From Macrotrachela quadricornifera (lineage: Eukaryota > Rotifera > Eurotatoria > Philodinida > Philodinidae), in assembly GCA_022393335.1 (NCBI GenBank), contig JAJEKB010021353.1, positions 1,268,225-1,332,224 on the forward strand: a stretch of 64,000 nt of DNA, written 5' to 3'. Below the pieces are notes generated by a model. That model did not search any database and had not been told where the DNA came from. It worked only from the letters and a program-made list of their open reading frames with translations. Positions 58,001 through 64,000 of the stretch are shown in pieces; within the stretch, counting starts at the first letter, position 1, and the number at the start of each line of letters is the position of its first letter. Made by a program: the position numbers and the translations under genes.

Positions 58001-59850
58001 TTGGTATTGAATCAAATAATCGATCGATTTGTATTTGTCCTTTGAATAAATGGGGTTTGAATTGTTTTCTTCAAAGTACAATTTGTCAATCAAATCAATG
58101 TTTAAATAATGGTGAATGTATACCTATTGATGAAAATGTTGCATCTGGTAAACAATTTATTTGTAATTGTCAAAATGGTTTTAGTGGAGATAGATGTGAA
58201 ATAATTGATAATAAAATAATAATATCATTTGAGAAAAATTTAACTTTACCAGAATCAATACTTGTTCATTTTATTAAAATAATTGATTATATTCAACCTG
58301 ATGATTATGTTCCAATTGATAAAATTCAACTTGATAATGTTCAACCTGAAAATGGTTCGACATATAAAACAATTCCTATTAATCAAAAATCAGTTACTAT
58401 TCAATGGTCAAGACCATTTCATATTGCATTTATTGAACTTTTCATTAATCAATATTATTTAATAACTGTACAAAATATTTACAAACAATCGTCAATTATT
58501 AAACGATTAATTAAATCATCAGATCGTTGTAAACATATAAATGAAATATTAAATGAAACAATAAGTAAATATCATCTTATTCGTCGAATTAAATATTATC
58601 ATTTATCATGTCAAAAAGACTCATCATCATCATCTTGTTTTTATGATGATAATCATTTTTGTTTATGTAATGATCAACATATAGCAAATTGTTTTGAATT
58701 TAATACTTCAATTAAATATGATTGTTTTGGTGAAAGTAATTGTGAAAATAATGCTCAATGTTTACAAGATAGACCTAATTGTCCTCAAACATCAATATGT
58801 ATTTGTCCGTCATGTGTTTATGGAAAACGATGTCAATTTCGATCAAGTTTATTTGGTCTTTCACTTGATGCCATTTTAGGTTATTATATTAAACCAAATG
58901 TTAATATGAAAGATCAACCTTCAATTGTTAAAGTAAGCATTGCATTGACAACAATTATGTTTTTAGTAGGTTTTATTAATGGTATTTTATCTCTGATTAC
59001 ATTTAAAAATAAAGAACCACGTAAAGTTGGTTGTGGTTTATATTTATTTGGATCATCAATAACAACATTATTTACAATAATTATATTTACACTTAAATTA
59101 ATAATACTTATTATATCGCAAAAGACATATAATACAAATCGATCATTTCTTAAATTTCAATGTCATACAATGGATTTTTTATTGAGATTTGGTCTTAATA
59201 TGGATCAATGGTTAAATGCATGTGTGGCAATTGAACGAGCATTTACCGCAATTAAAGGAATTAATTTTAATAAAAATAAAAGTAAAAAAACGGCTAAATA
59301 TATTATTATTATTCTTATTATTCTAAATATTCTTACAAATATTCATGATCCTATTCATCGACGTCTGTTAGATGATGATAATGATGATGAAGAGAAACGT
59401 ATATGGTGTATTATTAGTTATTCAACTGGTTTACAAGCATACAATACATTCATTAATATGTTTCATTTTTTTGTTCCATTTCTCATGAATATTATATCAT
59501 CTATTATGATTATTGTTCTGACAACTCAACAACGAACAAAAATTGAAAAACGTAAACCTCATAAAATAATCTTACGTGAACAAATTCAACAACATCGTCA
59601 ATTGCTCATTGCTCCAATTATTTTGATTATTCTTGCAATTCCACGATTAATCATTTCTTTTATTTCAGGTTGTATGAAATCAACTAATAATGGATGGATA
59701 CTTATTATTGGATACTTTATTTCATTTATTCCACCTATGCTTACTTTTCTTGTATTTGTTATACCATCAAAATTATATACAGCAGAATTTCACAAATCTA
59801 TCCAACAATATCGAAAAATGATACGGATACGAAGTAGACTTCAGTTTTGA
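55069..59850 (+). CDS. Intronless LDLa/EGF multidomain seven-helix receptor
   Basis: The protein is 1593 residues in one uninterrupted frame. It starts with a signal peptide (MKIFLFFILLRITICS). The extracellular part has LDL-receptor-A-like modules at about 180-215, 221-255, 463-493, 509-540, 581-608, 618-658 and 668-701, with the acidic ends (NAIDEENC, KDDEQC, NGADEVNC, GDDEDFC) that bind calcium in this family. EGF-like modules lie at about 795-810 (partial), 929-965, 969-1000, 1005-1045 and 1218-1258. Residues from 1289 to the end form a rhodopsin-like seven-helix domain: helix 1 VSIALTTIMFLVGFINGIL, an ERA variant of the DRY box in CVAIERAF, and a short basic tail. Such long chimeric receptors are a type I associate with bdelloids. 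The ligand is unknown; it probably acts at the cell surface. Many Asn glycosylation sites are present. No frame defect was seen. Confidence 0.85.
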   Translation: MMLYMKIFLFFILLRITICSLQINLHVTDWLSEKNQSDNIGFQHDCLHVAASHEKKDLDIHEIISYCLTDFPSKWNIEENNLNQKFTFDNLREQNITSQQLYSWSAPIDIIELYQLYLNQSSNSNGTQLYYNCTLPRFGSLCQYQLDIYQNNSLSLNEIIYNFYRLHEYNPDNLTCYIHLECNRGSPLACLDWTEICNGRIDCQNNAIDEENCWQIDIDQCEENEYRCHNGQCIDKIFHNDDKDTFECLDQLDEVKFRPFSGYYFVDEPTFALEDVTCSFAGLSNAMKLTSSCIFKRNSLLQQMNFVNKPISLNETCWLASKCHFEFGRPDSKICSDLCPQWSCKQTIIETCPDIYIITNEPLAFGHIYFAYVKNITINDDTLDTPPQYICYNDQYCDGFYSNVSLLIFNNMTCRQPKDFPLIFGGGGFFDFGLWYINPLYSDLNQCNPITHIHSSTCNSSTLYKCINSSKCISVDRLCDEVIDCNYKDDEQCDLINGICPIKTASENLFKCTNNNKCISLKRVNNEWCDCGYDEYDLCDDEISNHDYVRKHISFQTICDGFKELSPIYMDGENHTDESECQYWICNNTYTRCDGIWNCLNGADEVNCNSSSSLLKCPHNHHICVSSNTYNLTCLFIDKFNDGHIDCIGGTDEPKLCRPNGHELQWDNFYCKNNTSQDCLDPYSLCDGKKDCVQGDDEDFCDKNRDNEQLGSICWMQDEMSQTDVAMFLCRLIDYRNKLPIINFAIDKSTKSVKQLITEDDNTYSSVDSLILEYPQRCHRGIPLKIWLNNSTIETCLCPPSYYGNQCQYQNQRISFIIKFQTYSDSRRTLFSLIISLIDDTNQKQIHSYQQLTYLYTYHCQTKFNIYLVYSTRPKLLTNNFFIHINIYEKISFKYRGSFLIPVKYSFLPVNRIAVKFNIPHTSENIEHCSDLACLHGQCIKYINGFKNISFCKCDKEWSGIYCHIKYKCMCSSDSLCIGIESNNRSICICPLNKWGLNCFLQSTICQSNQCLNNGECIPIDENVASGKQFICNCQNGFSGDRCEIIDNKIIISFEKNLTLPESILVHFIKIIDYIQPDDYVPIDKIQLDNVQPENGSTYKTIPINQKSVTIQWSRPFHIAFIELFINQYYLITVQNIYKQSSIIKRLIKSSDRCKHINEILNETISKYHLIRRIKYYHLSCQKDSSSSSCFYDDNHFCLCNDQHIANCFEFNTSIKYDCFGESNCENNAQCLQDRPNCPQTSICICPSCVYGKRCQFRSSLFGLSLDAILGYYIKPNVNMKDQPSIVKVSIALTTIMFLVGFINGILSLITFKNKEPRKVGCGLYLFGSSITTLFTIIIFTLKLIILIISQKTYNTNRSFLKFQCHTMDFLLRFGLNMDQWLNACVAIERAFTAIKGINFNKNKSKKTAKYIIIILIILNILTNIHDPIHRRLLDDDNDDEEKRIWCIISYSTGLQAYNTFINMFHFFVPFLMNIISSIMIIVLTTQQRTKIEKRKPHKIILREQIQQHRQLLIAPIILIILAIPRLIISFISGCMKSTNNGWILIIGYFISFIPPMLTFLVFVIPSKLYTAEFHKSIQQYRKMIRIRSRLQF

Positions 59851-60050
59851 AAGGTTAGTAGAAAAAAGAAACTTTTTTTCCGCTGAAAGGTAGTTAAACA
59901 CTATTCAAGAAAACAAATAGGTATGAAGATCTGAAGTGACATTCTTCGAGGGCTATCACAGAGATGCCTTATTTTCGAGCTAATTATTCGCACATAAAAT
60001 ATCAAACAATATCTGATTGTAGGAAAAGAGCAGAATAGATTTAATTACTA

Positions 60051-62069
60051 CACCAATCGACGATCTTGCCCTATTCTTTCCAGGTTCTTGTTTTTCTTGA
60101 TTTTCAGACAAGACTCTTGTATTCTTGCTTTTCTTGAATTCTAGTCTGTTTCTTATTTTTTGTATTGCTTGCCTGAGTCAGGTTATATTAAAGAACCTTT
60201 TTGTAGGTTATTATTACTCTCTTTTTCATATAATTTTATTATGATTTTGCACATCATGTACAAAAAAATACTTTTAATTTCATATGTTATTAAAGCAGTT
60301 TCAATTTTTAACACAAGAAAAACATAAATTTTTCATTATCAAAAAAAAATCTTATTTTTTCGAACCTCATCATCGTCATGTGCACTATGGATACGCTGAA
60401 CTGCTGTTGTATTTCTTTTTGATAATTGATTCGACGTTTATTTTTTAATGTCTTGTTTCATTTGTTGTAATGAAATTTTTTATTACTTGACTGTTTGCCA
60501 AAGTAGTTGCCGGATGAAGTCCATGAATGTATCACAAGTAACTTAAAGAAAAAAAAATTCACATTAGAAAAGATCAACTTTCTAAATGTATCTTACTCAA
60601 CAATATGTCAAATTCACCTGAATGTAAGTCATTAAATGATGCCATTTCACCATATCCAGTGCCTACGAAAGCTCTAGGAGTTAGATTTAATGATGCACCA
60701 CGTTGAACATGAGACACATTAATGCCATTTAATTCCTGCAAGTAAAAAGATCTATTAATAAATGCTCTACACTTTGTACAATTTAATACCCTTTCTATAA
60801 TACAAAATCAATCTATTGAGGGTGTTCTGAGTTCTGATTTAATCACTTACGATTGAAACATGTTCATCATCATTTTGTTGTCGAGTTTGCAATACTTTTA
60901 CTTGCTAATAGAATAAGAAAAATAATTAATATTAATTAAATTCATATTAGTCGTTACTATGCGTACTATATGAGATAATTGCTCACATGAGCCAAATTCG
61001 GATTAAAATCATAACCATAATTATAATCTTCATCATTAAGTATAAAATCATGAGCATATGTATCATTATTAAATATAATACCAGTATGAGTATCATCCAT
61101 AGGTGAATCTTGAAGAACCATATTATCATCAAAAATTCGATTATCCATAGTAACATCATTTTCAAAATTTTCCATAATATCAGATGAGTATGGATGTGAT
61201 TCGTTCTAAAAAAAGAAAAGTGCAAAAATTTATATTTTGAGCTAGCTCGATTAAATTAAGTTATTTACAAAATGTTCAACTGGTCAATGATGATGTTGAT
61301 TTTTTTTCTTATGACGCCATCGATTTTGTTTATTTGTATGTGGTGCCGACTCTAAAAAAATAGTATTTGAGTCAAAAAGACACAAAGTGCATATAGATAT
61401 TACCTATATTACCAAGGGCATTATCAAACAATAATTTCTTGAACGAATCAAGATTTCCTTCATCCATAAAAAAGTACTTTTGTAGATATTGAAAAATCTA
61501 AAAAATCTAATATAGAAAGGTATGGATTAATAAAATATCGAAATATATTCAATAAGTGTAATTTTTCAGAAAACAATAGAAAAAAAGATATCACATATTC
61601 CATTGTTTTCTTGATATCGAATGGAAACTTTTTCTATACATCCAATTGAAAAAATTAGTTGTTCGATGTCGTTTAAATTAAATGAACGCTCTGGGAAAAG
61701 TATATGTCCAAAGTATATTGCACTTCTTGTCGAATCATTAATGAATAAATAACGTTCAGACATTACCTTTATATATTTGATCATACAAAGATAACATCAC
61801 GTGTCGTCGATCTTGAAAAGCTGACAAGAATCTTTTTCTTTCCTATTATAAGAACCTTGCCTAAATAGTAAGAAATTTAAAATATCTTATATTTCTTTCC
61901 AATTTCTGTTTTTTCATAATTTTCATATAAGATTCTTTTGGTCTTGAACTTCAGACAAGATTCTTTTTACTTTCCTATTGAAAAGAATCTTGCCTGAATA
62001 CAAGAATCTTGTCTGAAAGTAAAGAAAAATAAGAATCTGGAAAGAACAGGGCAAGATCGTCGATTGGTG
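60051..62069. mobile_element. 2-kb terminal-inverted-repeat element enclosing exon-like sequence
   Basis: The left end CACCAATCGACGATCTTGCC continues for about 75 bp and is mirrored at the right end (ending GATCGTCGATTGGTG at 62069) with a handful of mismatches. Both sides are flanked by TACTA (60046-60050 and 62070-62074), which fits a 5-bp target duplication, although only TA may be the true duplication. The right arm continues with several copies of an agaatcttgtctgaa-type motif. Inside lie several minus-strand exon-like open blocks. No known transposase was recognised. Confidence 0.65.
60400..61790 (-). CDS. Uncertain multi-exon gene or pseudogene inside the inverted repeats
   Basis: Minus-strand open blocks separated by possible GT-AG introns: 61784-61566 (SERYLFINDSTRSAIYFGHI...), about 61500-61410 (YFFMDEGNLDSFKKLLFDN), about 61350-61290 (SAPHTNKQNRWRHKK), 61175-60966 with an acidic Asn/Asp-rich sequence (NFENDVTMDNRIFDDN...), and about 60740-60620 (NGINVSHVQRGASLNLTPRA followed by FVGTGYGEMASFNDL). 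The composition looks coding rather than random and the blocks end near splice-like signals, but a stop interrupts the third block and I cannot assemble one clean reading frame. The family is not recognised. It may be an eroded transposase, a captured host gene, or a host gene whose flanks gained inverted repeats. Confidence 0.3.
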
Positions 62070-62074
62070 TACTA

Positions 62075-63050
62075 CTTTTATTTATTTTCCCTCAAACTCT
62101 AAAACCTTCTAAAGAGACACCGTACCAGCACTGGTGTTATAAGTAAAAAAAACATAATAGAGAAAGTATATGATAGACAAAAAAACAAACGTTCAATAGA
62201 AACAGAAAATGAATGTCGCGAGATATTACATTTTTGTTAGAAAGGACTATACTATGTACTTCTCTATTCTTAGTTTAGTATCACTGTTGACTCTTTTGTT
62301 TCGCAGTCGCTCTGAAAAAGCTCATTCTCCTATTCGAATGCTCACACTACGTAAGTGCAAATCATAAATAAAGAACAAGCAATGAGAAGCACTTTTAAAC
62401 ATCACAACTAATCATGAATCAAAATCGGTATTAATTCGAGAATCCTGGATTCGAGAATTCGGTCATTATCGGATAAGACAAATGATGAGCTCGAACTTCC
62501 TGGGTCCGGTCATTCTCAGTAGCGGAGATCATTAAGTCTTATATTAGGGAAATACCTATGAGTACTGCAGTCATATATTATGAGAGCATCCTTAGATTCT
62601 CATGATCTATAGATGGTACTCTCTGTACCGATCTGAAAGAATTAGCAGGGATTCTCTTTCGTTTGGCCCGAACACAAACATATGTTTTGGTCCGACAATA
62701 ATGGAGAAAGATCTTGCTAAAAAAGTCTTCAGTATTACCAGACCAAAACATATGATTGTTTGGAGCTACATGGAAGAAAACCCTTGATAATCTCTCGATC
62801 GACACGAACAATACTATGTTTTATCTTTACAATAGCAAAGAAAGTCCTTCCTGAAATCTGATTGGCTAGGAAGATTTTGTTTTCGGCCAATCAAATATAG
62901 GGGGAAGTTTTCTCTCTTATTGTAAGAATACAACATGGTGTTGTCCGCGCTAATGTAAAAGTTATCAAGGATTCTCTTTCAAATGGTCTGAACAATAGCA
63001 TATTACCTATTATCAATACCTAAATTTGAGCATTAATGTGCAGAAAAATG
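62075..63050. other. Gene-free region
   Basis: No supported gene. A short array of minisatellite A lies at 62530-62631. A local inverted pair near 62667-62757 (aaacatatgttttggtc / gaccaaaacatatg) creates matching short frames on both strands at 62578-62811, which I do not call. Confidence 0.45.
62530..62631 (+). repeat. Minisatellite A, three units of 34 bp
   Basis: Units start at 62530, 62564 and 62598 (cattaagtcttatattaggg..., actgcagtcatatattatg..., tctcatgatctatagatgg...). They are strongly diverged but keep the 34-bp spacing. Confidence 0.6.
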
Positions 63051-63126
63051 AACAAAATAAAAAAATTAAATCGAGTTTTTCCACAAATGACTCTGAGTGA
63101 TTCCAATAATTTCAAGTGATTCGAGA

Positions 63127-63446
63127 TAGGGGTGTCAGTTTCGTGTTCTGTTCCTAAACACCTGAGATTCAGGCGGGTTCTCTGTTCTCAAAAACCAAAA
63201 ACCCGCATGTAGAAGTGTCAGGGTTCCCAGGGGAGCCCAGAACTCACATCACCATCTATTTTTCTGCATTTCTAAAATACAATAGAATCTTCCCATAGCT
63301 TTATACGGTCTTCTTGTACAGAGTTGGTGTGGAGTTCTGGGTTTTTGTGAACGGTGAATCCACCCGGGTCTGGAGTTCTCGAGCATCCGGAACCCGAATG
63401 GGTTCCCGTTCTTAGGAACCCAGAACCCAGAACCCTGACATCCCTA
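63127..63446. mobile_element. hAT-type MITE with 8-bp target duplication
   Basis: It starts TAGGGGTGTCAG and ends CTGACATCCCTA. The flanks ATTCGAGA (63119-63126) and ATTCAAGA (63447-63454) agree at 7 of 8. The interior is rich in ggttc/gaaccc blocks in both orientations (gggttctctgttctc near the left; gggttcccgttcttagg near the right). It interrupts the dispersed repeat that is also seen at 40-150. Confidence 0.8.
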
Positions 63447-63508
63447 ATTCAAGAAGATTCTGCTATTTGCAATCAATTGTTTCCCCTTGCTTTGAGTTCC
63501 TGTGGTTG

Positions 63509-63610
63509 TCTTTATATAATAGCTCTGAAAGACCTAAGGATATCTTCATATAACAGCATCCGAGATCCTATCGATACCTCCATGTAGTAGTCTTTGACAT
63601 CTTCTCCTTA
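63509..63610 (-). repeat. Minisatellite A-like, three units of 34 bp
   Basis: Units start at 63509, 63543 and 63577 (tctttatataatagctctg..., tcttcatataacagcatcc..., cctccatgtagtagtcttt...). Very diverged, spacing unchanged; assignment to family A is tentative. Confidence 0.5.
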
Positions 63611-64000
63611 TAACCTTATTTCGTCTTTAACCCGGCAAAGGCACACATTGAGATAGATGCCCTAAACATTCTTTTTATAGATGGTTATAATAATTATGCG
63701 GCTGATGGAACCTGGAATTTTTGGTACCGACTGACTTCAATATTACGGATGCAACGGTGACACTTAGTGATCGCCTGATCGTAGCAATTGGTAACCAGTT
63801 TACCAGTAACCGCTTCAGACTAGTTATCGTTCCACTTGAATAGTAGTCTATTCTTTTTGCTGTAGTCAAAATCTGAATTCCAAAATTGAAGATCTGTGTG
63901 TGTGTTTGTTTGCAGAGGAAGAAATCTATCTATGGCTGAGGAAAAACTAACCCAACCAGTCCTGGACTTAGTATTATCGAACCTTGTAACATGCAATATT
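63611..64000. other. Window end, no gene recognised
   Basis: No supported gene or repeat; the minus frame at 63675-63869 shows no domain. Confidence 0.4.

Noticed and set aside
62578..62811. Opposed short frames on both strands
   Set aside because: A local inverted repeat makes both strands look alike; no recognisable product.
1..64000. tRNA or rRNA genes
   Set aside because: No cloverleaf B-box pattern or rRNA-like block was recognised by eye; a dedicated scan would be needed to exclude a tRNA.

Overview
The window looks like animal nuclear DNA, most probably from a bdelloid rotifer (Adineta/Rotaria type). This is inference. It rests on the AT-rich background, the very short inferred introns (55 and 64 bp), several R-S-E-class ADP-ribosyltransferase (ART) genes of the kind greatly expanded in bdelloids, a long intronless receptor mixing LDL-receptor-A, EGF and seven-helix parts, a discoidin-like secreted protein of a type I associate with bdelloids, and a dense mosaic of decayed transposable elements. 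No bacterial operon, rRNA, tRNA or CRISPR was recognised.

Credible genes are few and widely spaced. They are: a small secreted 8-cysteine peptide gene (5904-6263) in which 54 consecutive codons end in T; a TM2-domain membrane protein (15227-15649); a two-exon small secreted protein (20444-20873); a discoidin-like secreted protein (21381-21968); a minus-strand gene that I propose joins two ART domains through a 55-bp and a 1.4-kb intron (30003-33347); an orphan ART paralogue (42836-43570); and a 1593-residue LDLa/EGF/7TM receptor (55069-59850). Most encode secreted or membrane proteins or NAD-using enzymes, and they are not organised as a pathway.

The rest is largely mobile DNA. 1.6 kb: RTE-like LINE endonuclease fragment. 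7.9-11.0 kb: broken Ty3/gypsy element on the minus strand with a solo LTR inside its integrase. 11.9-13.1 and 16.6-18.5 kb: two copies of an unidentified repeat, the second interrupted by other repeats. 24.2-27.6 kb: pogo-like DDD transposon with long inverted repeats, its right end split by a palindromic hAT MITE. 39.4-40.8 kb: hAT element with a transposase C-terminus and a perfect 8-bp target duplication. 45.8-46.4 kb: piggyBac-type MITE with TTAA. 49.9-52.9 kb: jockey-like LINE with a 12-bp target duplication. 60.05-62.07 kb: 2-kb terminal-inverted-repeat element enclosing exon-like sequence. Several further hAT, TA-flanked and 9-bp-duplication MITEs are scattered through the window.

The most unusual structure is a set of heavily diverged minisatellite arrays keeping a period of exactly 34 bp (35 bp at one locus) without indels, at nine or more loci and in at least three sequence families.
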